A stretch of DNA of 64,000 nucleotides from Bradyrhizobium sp. S69 (GTDB lineage: Bacteria; Pseudomonadota; Alphaproteobacteria; Rhizobiales; Xanthobacteraceae): assembly GCF_009766005.1 (NCBI RefSeq), contig NZ_LMUK01000046.1, forward strand, positions 503,232-567,231, written 5' to 3'. Within the stretch, counting starts at the first letter, position 1. Each line of letters starts with the position of its first letter. Below, piece after piece: positions 53,952 through 63,819 of the stretch. Made by a program: the position numbers and the translations under genes. The notes under the pieces were generated by a model that did no database searches, was not told where the DNA came from, and saw nothing but the letters and a program-made list of their open reading frames with translations.

Positions 53952-54614
53952 TCAAACCTCGCTGCGCTGCAGGTCGAGTACAGCCAAGTTCAAAATCCGC
54001 GACGCGTCGCGAAAAATGTCATTGCGCGAAATGCGATCCTCTTCGTCCAGCATCTCGTCGACGGCGTAGCCAAATTCGACGGTGAGCCGCACGCGGCGCC
54101 AGAGCGCCTTCCGGGGCACACCGGGAAGCAGTGGCGCAAAGGCATCGGTAATCCGGTCGGTCACGAACTGATGCGAGGCCACCCGCACATGAGCGAGTTT
54201 TGGCGAGGCGCGCAGGGCCCGTTCGATCCAGACGCCGCCCGGTTCCGCCCTGGTGATGCGCGCCGTCTCGCGCATCAAATCCTCGAGATGGGTCGTGAGC
54301 GCATCGATGCCGTCCGGCGTATGGCGTTCCAGCCAGCTTAGCAGCGCCTCGTTCTGGCGATCCATCAGACGCTGCCCCAAAGTCTCGAGCACCGCGTGCT
54401 TGTCCTTGAAGTAGCGATAAAGCGCCGGCGGCGTCATGCCTGCGCGGGCGCAGATCATGTTGGTTGAAATGTTCTCGATGCCGACCTCGCCAAGCAACTC
54501 ACCGGCAACGTCGAGCAGATGGTCACGGGTCTGCACCGCGCGCTCCTGCTGCGGCGCGATCTGCCCAAGCCGGGATTTTGCCTTCTTGACGGGACGTGTT
54601 TTCGCAATGGCCAT
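53952..54614 (-). CDS. TetR-family transcriptional regulator
   Basis: A 220-residue repressor. The HTH region (about 28-75) reads T-R-D-H-L-L-D-V-A-G-E-L-L and then T-N-M-I-C-A-R-A-G-M-T-P-P-A-L-Y-R-Y-F-K-D-K, the family signature. The N-terminus has a basic Lys/Arg-rich tail of about 20 residues. The C-terminal ligand domain is unassigned. It is divergent from the amidase-MFS operon, with a palindromic operator between, and converges with the PLP-enzyme gene. Confidence 0.92.
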   Translation of the reverse strand: MAIAKTRPVKKAKSRLGQIAPQQERAVQTRDHLLDVAGELLGEVGIENISTNMICARAGMTPPALYRYFKDKHAVLETLGQRLMDRQNEALLSWLERHTPDGIDALTTHLEDLMRETARITRAEPGGVWIERALRASPKLAHVRVASHQFVTDRITDAFAPLLPGVPRKALWRRVRLTVEFGYAVDEMLDEEDRISRNDIFRDASRILNLAVLDLQRSEV

Positions 54615-54752
54615 CTATCGAACTCTCAAGAGCGCGCGCTTTTGCGCGGGATTATCCCGGCGATACGTCGCCGCTCGCGGCATCCGCGCGTACTACCAAA
54701 AAAAACAGAACGCACAAAATCCTGTTGTCGCGTCGGGAGCCGATGTATCGCC

Positions 54753-54780
54753 TTGACAAAAGATAGTTATAACTACTAAC
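54753..54780 (+). promoter_or_regulatory. Promoter with palindromic TetR-type operator upstream of the amidase gene
   Basis: A consensus -35 TTGACA (54753-54758) is followed by the perfect 12-bp palindrome TAGTTATAACTA (54764-54775), lying inside the spacer and -10 region. The placement would let the divergent TetR repressor block RNA polymerase. A -10 hexamer is not clear-cut because the palindrome overlaps its position (C-T-A-A-C-T follows at the right distance). Confidence 0.6.
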
Positions 54781-54837
54781 TTGATTTATGCAAGCGCTGG
54801 CCCGGCGGTCTTTGATGCCCAGAGAGAGAAACAAGCC

Positions 54838-56379
54838 ATGCAAATTCGCGATCATGTGTCAGGGGCGTCGGCGCCAGCGGGAGGCGGCAACGACGGCGAC
54901 CTCCATCCGGTGACACCGGACGCGACGGAAATTGCCGCGATGATCCGGCGCAAGGACATCACCGCGCTGGAGGCGGTCGATGATGCCATCGCGCGCGCGG
55001 ACGCCATGCAACCGAAGCTCAACTTTCTGGTGACGCCGATGTTCGAACAGGCGCGGGCACGAGCTAAGGCCGGTGGATTGAGCGGCCCCTTCGCCGGCGT
55101 GCCCTACCTCCTCAAGGACATGTACGACATCGCCGGCGTGCCTACCCGCTGGGGCGCGCGCTTCACGGAGGTGGCGCCGATCCCGACCAAGAGTTGCGCG
55201 CAAGTGATGGCCTACGAGGCCGCAGGCCTGGTGCTGATCGGCAAATCGGCGTTGGGCGAATTCGGCTGGCTGCCGACGACCGAACCGTTGACGTTCGGGC
55301 CGACGCGCAATCCGTGGGATCTGAGCCGTACGCCGGGAGGATCATCGGGCGGTTCTGCCGCCGCGGTGGCAGGCGGCGTGCTGCCGATGGCGGACGCCGC
55401 CGATGGCGGCGGATCGATCCGTATCCCGGCCTCGGCCTGCGGCCTGTTCGGCATGAAGCCGTCGCGCCGCCGGCTGATCGGCGATCAGCACGCGGCCAGC
55501 GGTATCGAGCTCACCGCGGAGCACTGCGTGTCGCGCAGCGTGCGCGATTCGGCCGCGTTGTTCGCGGCGATGGAGTGCAGCGGCGTGGATGCCGCGTTGC
55601 CGCCGATCGGCGCGGTGACCGGTCCGGCGCAACGTCGCCTGCGCGTCGGCTATGTCTGCAACAGCATCTGTGGCCAGCGGCCGGATGCCGAGGTGCAGGC
55701 CGGCGCGGACAGCGCGGCCGAACTGCTGCAACAACTCGGACACCAGGTCGAGGAGACCAACTGGCCGTTCGACGGCGCCGCACTCACCTCCGATTTCGTC
55801 AAGCTGTACAGTGCCGCGGCGCTCGAGGTCACCGGATTGGCGCGGCTTGCCATCAATCCGAAGATCGTTGCGCTTGCCGCACTGGCGCTGAAGTCGATCG
55901 GACTGTTTCCGCGTGGGCTGGGGCGCAAGCCCGATCAGCCGATGCTCGAGCCCCTCACTTTGGCGCTGGCCGAGGAAGCCGCCCGGTTGCCCGCGGACGA
56001 GCTTAACAAGGCGCTGGCGCGGCTGAAAGGATATGAGACCTCCTATGACGGCTGGTTCGAGCGTTACGACGTGATCCTGTCGCCGGTGTTGTTGCAGCCG
56101 CCCGTGCCGATCGGCCATATCACCGGCGACGTGGAACGCGAAACCCTGACGAAGCGTGTGTTCGCGTTCGCGGACTACACGCTGGTTCACAATATCGTCG
56201 GCGCACCGGCCATGAGCGTTCCCCTGCACTGGACGTCCGGCGGCTTGCCGGTGGGCCTGCAATTTGCCGCCCGCAGGGGCAAGGAGCGCCTGCTGTTCGA
56301 ACTCGCTTACGAACTCGAGGCGGCGCAGCCATGGGCTCATCGTCGACCCCCGGTGTTCGCCGAAGGGAGGCACCTATGA
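54838..56379 (+). CDS. Amidase-signature-family hydrolase
   Basis: A 513-residue amidase. The Ser-cisSer-Lys triad is visible: Lys93 in L-L-K-D-M-Y-D-I-A-G, cis-Ser at 169-170 in T-P-G-G-S-S-G-G-S-A and nucleophile Ser193 in G-G-G-S-I-R-I-P-A. It hydrolyses an amide bond, releasing ammonia or an amine; the substrate is unknown. The ATG at 54838 has GAGAGAG before it; a TTG at 54781 is in frame but poor. A four-base overlap with the MFS gene ties it to a transporter, so the imported or exported compound may be its substrate or product. Confidence 0.92.
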   Translation: MQIRDHVSGASAPAGGGNDGDLHPVTPDATEIAAMIRRKDITALEAVDDAIARADAMQPKLNFLVTPMFEQARARAKAGGLSGPFAGVPYLLKDMYDIAGVPTRWGARFTEVAPIPTKSCAQVMAYEAAGLVLIGKSALGEFGWLPTTEPLTFGPTRNPWDLSRTPGGSSGGSAAAVAGGVLPMADAADGGGSIRIPASACGLFGMKPSRRRLIGDQHAASGIELTAEHCVSRSVRDSAALFAAMECSGVDAALPPIGAVTGPAQRRLRVGYVCNSICGQRPDAEVQAGADSAAELLQQLGHQVEETNWPFDGAALTSDFVKLYSAAALEVTGLARLAINPKIVALAALALKSIGLFPRGLGRKPDQPMLEPLTLALAEEAARLPADELNKALARLKGYETSYDGWFERYDVILSPVLLQPPVPIGHITGDVERETLTKRVFAFADYTLVHNIVGAPAMSVPLHWTSGGLPVGLQFAARRGKERLLFELAYELEAAQPWAHRRPPVFAEGRHL

Positions 56380-57680
56380 CGCCGGCGGCGGATGTGGTTG
56401 CATTCAACGCAGCGGCATCGGCCGCGGAGACGCCGGCGGCGCTCGCCGAGCCGGTGACGCCGGTTGGCAAGCGCTTCATCGCGCTATTCACGCTGGCCAA
56501 TCTCGGTTTGTTTACCGGGATGTTCGGGGCTGCCAGCCTGCTGCTGCCGCGGCAAATCGAACTGGTCTCGCCGAACGGCAAGGAAGCCGTGCTGGCGCTG
56601 GCTTCCGGCCTCGGTGCGCTCGCCGCCTTGCTGGCTAATCCATTGGTCGGCGCATTGTCCGATCGGACCACGTCGCGATTTGGCCGGCGGCACATCTGGA
56701 CCCTGGGCGGTGTTGTGATCGGCGCCCTGGCGTTGACCCTGCTCGGCGGTCAAGCGAGCCTCGCCGGCGTGTTGGTGCTCTGGTGCGTGGCGATGGCGGC
56801 CTTGAACGGCATGCTGGCGGCGCTGACCGCGGAGGTGCCGGATCACGTGCCGGTGCAGCAGCGCGCGGTGACCAGTGCCTTTATGGGGTTGATGCCCGCT
56901 ACCGGCAGCGTCATCGGCGTCGTGGTGATTGTCTTTGTTTTCACTGAGCTGTCGACCGGCTACGCTGCACTCGCCGCAATTGCGGTTCTGCTCACGTTGC
57001 CGTTCGTGTTGACGACGCGAGACGCGGCGTTGCCGCGCGCCGTGCTGACGCCGTTCCGCTGGCGTGACTTCCTTGCCGGGTTCTGGATCAGCCCGCGGCT
57101 GCATCCCGACTTCGCCTGGGCCTGGATCACCCGCTTCCTGATGCAACTCGGCTCCGCGATGTTCACGCTCTATCTCCTGTTCTTCCTGCGCGACCGGATT
57201 CATTACGAGCAGGTGTTTCCCGGTGGGCGATCCGAGGAGGGCGTATTTATCCTGACATTGATCTACACGCTCTGCGCGCTGCTCACCGCAACCACCGTCG
57301 GTTTGCTCTCCGACCGCAGCGGACGGCGCAAGATTTTCGTGATCGTGTCGAGCATGATTCAGGGCGCCGGCATGCTGATGCTGGCGTTCTGGCAAACCTG
57401 GATTGCGGTCGAGTGCGCCACCGCCATCGTGGCCCTCGGCTATGGCGCCTACATCGCGGTCGACCAGGCCATGATCACCCAGGTGCTGCCGGCGGCCGGC
57501 AACCGCGGCAAGGATCTCGGCGTCATCAATTTCGCGATCGCGGGCCCTTATGCGCTGGCGCCGGTGTTCGCCGCCCCGTTGGTGACAAAACTCGGTGGCT
57601 ATCCGGTTCTGTTTGCCGTTGCCGGAACGATCCTGGTGCTGGGCGGTATCTTTGTGCGCAACATAAAAAGCGTGCCGTGA
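56376..57680 (+). CDS. MFS transporter
   Basis: A 434-residue, 12-span carrier. Motif A occurs twice, as G-A-L-S-D-R-T-T-S-R-F-G-R-R after span 2 (about 94-107) and G-L-L-S-D-R-S-G-R-R after span 8 (about 318-327). A long periplasmic loop with R-S-E-E-G-V lies after span 7. The ATG at 56376 overlaps the amidase stop (ATGA). The pattern is close to the glycoside/pentoside and drug-H+ groups; the direction of transport is not deducible. Convergent with the RND operon. Confidence 0.9.
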   Translation: MTPAADVVAFNAAASAAETPAALAEPVTPVGKRFIALFTLANLGLFTGMFGAASLLLPRQIELVSPNGKEAVLALASGLGALAALLANPLVGALSDRTTSRFGRRHIWTLGGVVIGALALTLLGGQASLAGVLVLWCVAMAALNGMLAALTAEVPDHVPVQQRAVTSAFMGLMPATGSVIGVVVIVFVFTELSTGYAALAAIAVLLTLPFVLTTRDAALPRAVLTPFRWRDFLAGFWISPRLHPDFAWAWITRFLMQLGSAMFTLYLLFFLRDRIHYEQVFPGGRSEEGVFILTLIYTLCALLTATTVGLLSDRSGRRKIFVIVSSMIQGAGMLMLAFWQTWIAVECATAIVALGYGAYIAVDQAMITQVLPAAGNRGKDLGVINFAIAGPYALAPVFAAPLVTKLGGYPVLFAVAGTILVLGGIFVRNIKSVP

Positions 57681-57681
57681 A

Positions 57682-57717
57682 ACGACGCATGGTCGATTTT
57701 ATCGACAAATGGGTCGT
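57682..57717. terminator. Nested hairpin between convergent MFS and efflux genes
   Basis: Outer arms ACGAC (57682-57686) and GTCGT (57713-57717) enclose GTCGAT-TTT-ATCGAC (57692-57706). It fills the 42-base gap between the two stops and may act as a bidirectional terminator, although there is no T-tract. Confidence 0.45.
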
Positions 57718-57722
57718 CAGAC

Positions 57723-59258
57723 TCACCGATTTTGCAGGGGGGCCGGCTGCAGGTACCTGGAAGCGGCGATCAGCGCGGGCTGCGGCCGCGAGAGCTGCGG
57801 AATGACCGCGTCCGGTGGCCAGCCGCCGCCGAGCGCCTTGCAGAGCGCGACGAAATAGGCTGCCGCGGCCTGACGCGCGATGACGTGCCTTTGTTCGATG
57901 TCGTAGAGCGCGCGCTCGGCATCGAGCACATTCAGAAAATCGGTCAAGCCGCGATCGTAGCGTTCGCTAGCGATTTTCGCCGCCTGAACCGCCGCCTCGA
58001 GGGCGCGATCGAGGCTGCCGAGACGTGTCAGTTCCGCATGGTAGGACGCAACCGCATCGTCAACCTGCTGCACCGCGGTCAATATCGTCTCTTTATAAGC
58101 GGCCAACAGCCCGCGCGTTTGCAGGTCGGCGATTTGGATCTGCGCGTCGAGTCCGCCAAAATCCAGCACCGGCATGGTGACCGATGGACCGATCGCGCCG
58201 ATCCAGGTCATCGGCACGGCGGCGGGGGACGAAGCCACACCGCCCTGCCCGCCGCCGCCCCCGATCAGAATCACGGTTGGAAACAGTTGTGCGATGGCGA
58301 CGCCGACCAAGGCATTTGCCGCGGCCAGCCGCCGCTCCGCCTCGCGAATGTCAGGACGTCGCCGCAGCAAATCGACCGGCAGCCCGAGCGGAATCCTCGG
58401 TGGCAGCGCAGGAAGCGGGCCCGATCTGGCGAGCTCCGGGGCCAACTGCTCGGGAAAATATCCCATCAGGACCGCGATCGCGTGACGGCTGACGTCGACC
58501 TGGGCGGCCAGCGGCGCGGTATCGGCTTCCAGGGTCGCCAGTTGCCGCTGCGCCAGACTGACATCCAGTTCGTTGGTGAGGCCCCGGTTCAAACGGGTCT
58601 GCGCCAGATCCAGGTTGCTGCGGGCTGCGGCAATGTTTTTGCTCAGGACAACCAATTCGCGCTGATGCGCTCGCATATCGAGGTAAGCGCGGGCGACATC
58701 GGCGGCGACAATCGCAAACATCCAGTCGCGCGCGTCCTTGAGCGCTTCGGCGTCGGCGCTGCGTGCTTCGACCGCGCGCTGGATCTTGCCGAAAAGATCG
58801 AGCTCCCAGCCTGCGTCGAGGCCGCCGACTTGATTGATGCTCTGGAGGTTCTTCGAGTTGTCCCCGGCCCGGAGCGCCGCCGGCGCCACGGCCTTGGTAT
58901 TGTCGGTCCCGGTGCCGGCGGCGGCGCCGTAGCCCGCGTCGACCTCAGGAAGCCCCTGGTTGGCTTGGACCACGATCAGCGCACGCGCCGCCTGTACGCG
59001 GGTCAGCGCTATCTCAAGGTCGAGATTGGATTCCAGAGCGCGGGCGACCAGGGAATCGAGCTCCCGGTCGTGCAGCATGCGCCACCATTGCGTGAGGTCC
59101 GCGCTTGCGGAATTGGCCGACAACGAAGCGTCCCTGCCCCGCTGCGTCAGAAAGCTCGCCGGCATCGCCGCCTCCGGCGGCACATAATTGGGACCGACGG
59201 CGCACCCGGTGACGACGACGGCGACCCCGAGCAAACTAATGATGATTCGCTTTTTCAC
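57723..59258 (-). CDS. RND efflux outer-membrane factor lipoprotein (NodT/OprM family)
   Basis: A 511-residue TolC-like outer-membrane channel. The lipobox V-V-T-G-C-A-V-G puts the acylated Cys at 19. Two OEP repeats follow: L-V-A-R-A-L-E-S-N-L-D-L-E-I-A (about 72-86) and L-R-R-R-P-D-I-R-E-A-E-R-R-L-A-A-A-N-A (about 300-318), the latter the family hallmark. Third gene of the pump-adaptor-channel operon; the gap to the adaptor stop is 70 bases. Confidence 0.93.
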   Translation of the reverse strand: MKKRIIISLLGVAVVVTGCAVGPNYVPPEAAMPASFLTQRGRDASLSANSASADLTQWWRMLHDRELDSLVARALESNLDLEIALTRVQAARALIVVQANQGLPEVDAGYGAAAGTGTDNTKAVAPAALRAGDNSKNLQSINQVGGLDAGWELDLFGKIQRAVEARSADAEALKDARDWMFAIVAADVARAYLDMRAHQRELVVLSKNIAAARSNLDLAQTRLNRGLTNELDVSLAQRQLATLEADTAPLAAQVDVSRHAIAVLMGYFPEQLAPELARSGPLPALPPRIPLGLPVDLLRRRPDIREAERRLAAANALVGVAIAQLFPTVILIGGGGGQGGVASSPAAVPMTWIGAIGPSVTMPVLDFGGLDAQIQIADLQTRGLLAAYKETILTAVQQVDDAVASYHAELTRLGSLDRALEAAVQAAKIASERYDRGLTDFLNVLDAERALYDIEQRHVIARQAAAAYFVALCKALGGGWPPDAVIPQLSRPQPALIAASRYLQPAPLQNR

Positions 59259-59328
59259 GCCACAAGTCCAACGATAGCTGATCGTGCAAGAAGGCTACGC
59301 GGCTTAAGGCGCCGCATCGGTATTTTCT

Positions 59329-60603
59329 CTACTGGACCGATGCGCTTTTTATATCGCTTGCGCTGGTTTTAACCTTTTCGCCGGCTGCGATCTGGCTGCT
59401 AAGATTAAGAGCGACTTTGTCGCCAATCGCAAGGCCGGAGTCAATGGCGACCTCGTTGCCATTGTCGCTAGCGATCGTGACGTCTCTGAACGCAACCGCG
59501 CCGTCGTCACCAATCACCGCGACTTGTGGGCCGCCCGACCGAAACAACAGTGCCGCCGCCGGAACCTCGATCTGCTCATCGCCCTTGATGCTGAAGGCGA
59601 CCTGCACATACATGCCGGGAACCAGTACGTGGTCCGGATTCGGAATGTCGACCTCGACGCGCAGGGTGCGGGACTGCGGGTTGACCGCCTTCGCGGTGCG
59701 GGCGACCTTGCCTTCGAAATGCTTGCCGGGAAGATCCTTGCAGGTGATCACGGCGTTCACGTCAGGCTCCATGAGTAGCGCAGCGGCGCTCTGCGGCGCA
59801 TGCACGAAAATGCGCATCGGATCGTCTTTTGAAATCCGATACAGCGGTGAGGTGCTCGCGGTGCTGCCGGCCGTGACCAGATTGCCGATGTCGATTTTAC
59901 GCTCGACGATCGTGCCGTCGAACGGCGCCTTGACTTTCTTGAATTGGGTGAGCGCGGTGAGACGATCAACGTCGGCCTGTTGTAGCGCCACTTGCGCGCG
60001 CGCCGCATTGAGTTCGGCGTTTGCCTCGGCGCTGCCCGCCTTCTTGGATTCCCGCTCCTGATCCGACACGACCCCCTTCGGGGAATCTCGCCAGCGCTCA
60101 TCCGTCGTCGTGGCGAAATCCGCCTGGGCCTGTTTGACAACCACCTGGGCGACGCTGGCATTTAGTTTCGCCTTTGCCGCCGCCAGTTCGGCGTCCAGTT
60201 CCGGCGTGTCGATCGTCGCGAGCGTCTGGCCTGCTTTTGCAGTGTCGCCAATATCGACAAACCATTTGGCGACATAGCCATTCACGCGCGCATAGATCGT
60301 GGTGGCATCCCACGCAGCGGTCTCACCGGGAAGCGTGAGCGACTGCGCGCCGACGGCGGGTGCGATCGTGACCACATCGACCGCCGGCGCCTCGGAAGCG
60401 CTTTTCGATGTTGCATCGGCGAGGCGCGCCTCGGCCTCCATCTTCTGGCGATGTACCAAGAAAAAGCCAACGGTTAGCCCGATCGCAATCACCCCGGCGA
60501 TACGCAGCATCCGTCTGCCTGTTCCAGGTTCGCGCTGCTGCACCATTTGCACGTCGTCCGGAATTGGCGATTCCGGATCGAGGTGTTCATCCAAGGCTTT
60601 CAT
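59329..60603 (-). CDS. RND efflux periplasmic adaptor (membrane fusion protein)
   Basis: A 424-residue HlyD/AcrA-type adaptor. An N-terminal cytoplasmic part of about 32 residues precedes a signal-anchor span (I-A-G-V-I-A-I-G-L-T-V-G-F-F-L-V, about 35-50) without a lipobox. The lipoyl halves (Y-A-R-V-N-G-Y-V and A-P-F-D-G-T-I-V-E-R) flank a coiled-coil hairpin (about 140-220, Q-A-D ... Q-Q-A-D), then the beta-barrel domain. It bridges the pump at 60625 and the outer-membrane factor. The gap to the pump stop is 21 bases. Confidence 0.93.
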   Translation of the reverse strand: MKALDEHLDPESPIPDDVQMVQQREPGTGRRMLRIAGVIAIGLTVGFFLVHRQKMEAEARLADATSKSASEAPAVDVVTIAPAVGAQSLTLPGETAAWDATTIYARVNGYVAKWFVDIGDTAKAGQTLATIDTPELDAELAAAKAKLNASVAQVVVKQAQADFATTTDERWRDSPKGVVSDQERESKKAGSAEANAELNAARAQVALQQADVDRLTALTQFKKVKAPFDGTIVERKIDIGNLVTAGSTASTSPLYRISKDDPMRIFVHAPQSAAALLMEPDVNAVITCKDLPGKHFEGKVARTAKAVNPQSRTLRVEVDIPNPDHVLVPGMYVQVAFSIKGDEQIEVPAAALLFRSGGPQVAVIGDDGAVAFRDVTIASDNGNEVAIDSGLAIGDKVALNLSSQIAAGEKVKTSASDIKSASVQ

Positions 60604-60624
60604 CGCGATTCCTCAAAATACGGT

Positions 60625-63600
60625 TCATGACGGCGAGACAACGGGTGCCGCAACAATAGCGGCGCCCGGCGCAGCCGGTCGCAACATTCGGTACACCACC
60701 GGAACGAAAATCATCGTTGCCGCCGTGGCGAATAACAGCCCACCGATGACCGCGCGCGCCAGTGGCGCATTCTGCTCGCCACCCTCGCCCACGCCCAACG
60801 CCATCGGGATCATACCCAAGATCATGGCGCCCGCGGTCATCATCACCGGCCGCAGCCGGGTATAACCCGCGACGATCGCGGCGGTCGCCTTGTCGTCGCC
60901 TGCTTCCATTCGCTGATTGGCGAAACTCACGACAAGAATGCTGTTGGCGGCCGTCAGACCGATGCACATCAACGAGCCCATCAAGGCCGGCACGCTGAGG
61001 TGAGTTTGGGTGAGAAACAACATCCACATGACGCCGGCCAAGGTGAAGGGGACGGCCGCCAGCACGATCAGCGGATCGGTCCAGCTTTGGAAGTTGATCA
61101 CAAGAATGAGGTAGACCAGCACGACCGCCAACGCGATGCCGGAAAACAGCCCGTCAAAGCTTTCGCGCATGGTTTCGACCTGGCCGCTCAGCGTGATCGT
61201 GACCGGCGTGGCGGACGCTGCCCGTTCTTTCGCCAGCACCTGGTCGATGGCATCCGCGGCGGACGCGAGGTCACGGCCCTGGACGTCGGCGTTGACGTCG
61301 AACACCGGTCGGATGTTGAGCTGAGACGCGACGAGGGGCATATTCTTGCGCCCGAATGCCGCGATATTCGAAAGTATCTGGTTCGATTTGCCCGGGGCAG
61401 TCACCGGCATGACGCCCAGATCCTGGGTCGAATTGACCCGATAGGTCGGCATCTGGACCACCAGCGGATAGCTCACGCTATTTCTAGGATCGACCCAGAA
61501 ATTGGGAACGGTCTGCGCGCTCGAATTGGCCGTCACCAGCACGTTCTTGGCAACCTCGTCCTCGCTGACGCCAAGTTGATTGGCGAGCGTGCGGTCGACG
61601 TTGATGGTCAGGGCCGGCGCGTCGGGCACCTGGAACACATGCGCATCGACCACGCCGGGAATGGCGTTCAACTCACGTGCGATCTTCTGCGCCAGTTCGT
61701 AAGCGACGTGGCTCGCCGGCCCCGAGATCCGGACATCGATCGGTGCGGGTTGACCGAAATTGAGCACCTGATTGACGATATCCGCGGGCTGAAAGAAGAA
61801 CTGTAGGTCGGGAAACAGTTTTGGCAATTCGCGCCGCAACGCCGCGACATGAGCGGCCGTCGGGCTGTGCTCCTTCTTCAGCGAAATCAGAATCTCGCCG
61901 TCCATCGGACCGACGGTGGCCGAATCGCTCAGCGCAATATTGATGCCGCTATAGGGCAGACCGATATTGTCGAGGATGACGTCGATCTGGTCCTTGCCGA
62001 CGATCTTGCGGATTGCGGTCTCGACTTCGGCGAAATAGCGCTGGGTCTCCTCGATACGGCTGGCGGGCGGCGCGCGAACGTGAAGCCGCATCTGGCCGGC
62101 GTCCACCTGCGGGAAGAAGTCGCGGCCGAGCTGTGGGAACAGCAGCAGCGAGCACGCGATCAGAGCCATGAAGAACACGCTGGTTGCGCCTGCGCGCGAC
62201 ACGCAAAAGGCGACGCTGTTGCGATAACCGTCGCGCAGGCGGGTGAATCCGGTCTCGAATCCATGATGGATCGCGCCAAACATATTGAATGGCCAGCGTC
62301 GCGGGGCGCTACGATGAGCAGGGTTTGCGTGGCCCTCGACCGATGAGCGCATCAGAACGGCGAACAGCAGCGGCACCAGCGTGAAGGACAGCGCCAGACT
62401 GGCGACCAGCGAGATGCAAACCGACAGCGACAGCGGCGAGAACAGATATTTGGCCGTTCCCTGCAGCATGAACACCGGTACGAAGACGATGCAGATGCAG
62501 ATCGTCGAAAGCACGGTGGGAACGGCGACCTCTCCAGAGCCTGCGATAATCGCCTGAGTGAGCGGATCGCCTTCATGGACGTGGCGCTCGATGTTCTCGA
62601 TGACGACGGTGCTGTTGTCGACGAGAATGCCGACGGCCAACGCGAAGCCGCCAAGCGTCATGGTGTTCAGCGTCTGGCCGTCGACGAAGAGGACGAGAAT
62701 GGCAGTGATGATCGCGAGCGGAATCGTCGCCAGAATGATCAGCGTCAAACGCCAGTTGCCGAGAAACAGCAGGATCATCATGGCGGTCAATCCGGCCGCC
62801 ATCAGACCGCCCATCATCACGCTGTCGAGCGAGGCCTTGACGAACACCGACTGGTCGAAGATCGCCTTGATGTTGACGCCCTGCGGCATCAACCGTCTGA
62901 TATCGGGCAACGCCTCCTTGACGCCATCGATCACCGCCAGGGTCGAAACGCCGCCGGTCTTGCGCACCGACATCAAGGCGCCGGGCCGGCCATCGACGCT
63001 CACCGAATTGGTCTGAACCTGGAAGCCGTCATGGACATGCGCAACATCGCGCACGAACACGGTTTGACCGTCGACCTGCCCGACCGGAAACCCGTTGATG
63101 GTTGCGATCGCGTTGGGGCTGGTGTTCATCGCCAAGGCGTAGTCCTTGGCGCCGATCTTGACGTCGCCGGAGGGCAGAATCACGTTCTGCTTCTGGATCG
63201 CCGCCGCGACATCCGATGCCGACAATCCGCGCGCGCTGAGCGCCTGCTGGTCGAGATCGACCATGATAACACGCGGCTTGCCGCCGTAGGGATAAGGAAC
63301 TTCGGCACCGTGAACGACCGCAAGATCGGGACGGATGATGTTTTGGCCAAGATCGTTCAGCTTGGTGTCCGGCAGCGAGCCGCTCGACAGGCTGAGCTGG
63401 ATGATGGGCACGTCCGTCGCGCCATAGCGCAGCACCAGCGGCGGCGTTATGTTCGGCGGCATGTACTTCAAAACCACGAGCGCACTACTCGCCAGTTGCG
63501 TGATGGCGCGCGACACGTTGGCGCCTTCGTGCAGATACACCTTCTCGACGCCGACGCCGTTGTAGCTCGTCGCCTCGATCCGGCTGATATCATCGACCAG

Positions 63601-63819
63601 CGAGGCGAGTTGCCGTTCATGCAGGGTCAGAATGCGGTCACGGATGTCCTGCGCGCTCATCCCGTTGTAAGTCCAGACCACGCTGACGACAGGGATGTCG
63701 ATTTCCGGGAAGATATCGATGGGCATGCGCAATGCAGCCCCAATGCCCATCAGGCAGATGAGAATCAGGGACGCGACGATCGTATACGGTCGCTTTAACG
63801 CGAACGCGGCAAACCACAT
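60625..63819 (-). CDS. RND efflux pump (AcrB-like inner-membrane permease)
   Basis: A 1064-residue RND pump with 12 spans and two large periplasmic loops. Signatures: M-R-M-P-I-D-I-F-P-E-I type start of loop 1 (about 30-42), span 4 reads G-F-A-L-A-V-G-I-L-V-D-N-S (about 395-407) with a single Asp where AcrB has Asp-Asp, and span 10 near 938-950 lacks an obvious Lys in the expected place. The single-Asp form also occurs in CusA-like and many other pumps, so substrates may be metals, organics or lipophiles. First gene of the operon on the minus strand; the promoter should lie in 63820-64000. Confidence 0.94.
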   Translation of the reverse strand: MWFAAFALKRPYTIVASLILICLMGIGAALRMPIDIFPEIDIPVVSVVWTYNGMSAQDIRDRILTLHERQLASLVDDISRIEATSYNGVGVEKVYLHEGANVSRAITQLASSALVVLKYMPPNITPPLVLRYGATDVPIIQLSLSSGSLPDTKLNDLGQNIIRPDLAVVHGAEVPYPYGGKPRVIMVDLDQQALSARGLSASDVAAAIQKQNVILPSGDVKIGAKDYALAMNTSPNAIATINGFPVGQVDGQTVFVRDVAHVHDGFQVQTNSVSVDGRPGALMSVRKTGGVSTLAVIDGVKEALPDIRRLMPQGVNIKAIFDQSVFVKASLDSVMMGGLMAAGLTAMMILLFLGNWRLTLIILATIPLAIITAILVLFVDGQTLNTMTLGGFALAVGILVDNSTVVIENIERHVHEGDPLTQAIIAGSGEVAVPTVLSTICICIVFVPVFMLQGTAKYLFSPLSLSVCISLVASLALSFTLVPLLFAVLMRSSVEGHANPAHRSAPRRWPFNMFGAIHHGFETGFTRLRDGYRNSVAFCVSRAGATSVFFMALIACSLLLFPQLGRDFFPQVDAGQMRLHVRAPPASRIEETQRYFAEVETAIRKIVGKDQIDVILDNIGLPYSGINIALSDSATVGPMDGEILISLKKEHSPTAAHVAALRRELPKLFPDLQFFFQPADIVNQVLNFGQPAPIDVRISGPASHVAYELAQKIARELNAIPGVVDAHVFQVPDAPALTINVDRTLANQLGVSEDEVAKNVLVTANSSAQTVPNFWVDPRNSVSYPLVVQMPTYRVNSTQDLGVMPVTAPGKSNQILSNIAAFGRKNMPLVASQLNIRPVFDVNADVQGRDLASAADAIDQVLAKERAASATPVTITLSGQVETMRESFDGLFSGIALAVVLVYLILVINFQSWTDPLIVLAAVPFTLAGVMWMLFLTQTHLSVPALMGSLMCIGLTAANSILVVSFANQRMEAGDDKATAAIVAGYTRLRPVMMTAGAMILGMIPMALGVGEGGEQNAPLARAVIGGLLFATAATMIFVPVVYRMLRPAAPGAAIVAAPVVSPS

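Noticed and set aside
57732..59372. Plus-strand frame of 546 codons
   Set aside because: It is antisense to the outer-membrane factor gene, which has a lipobox and both OEP repeats. The plus-strand product resembles no family.
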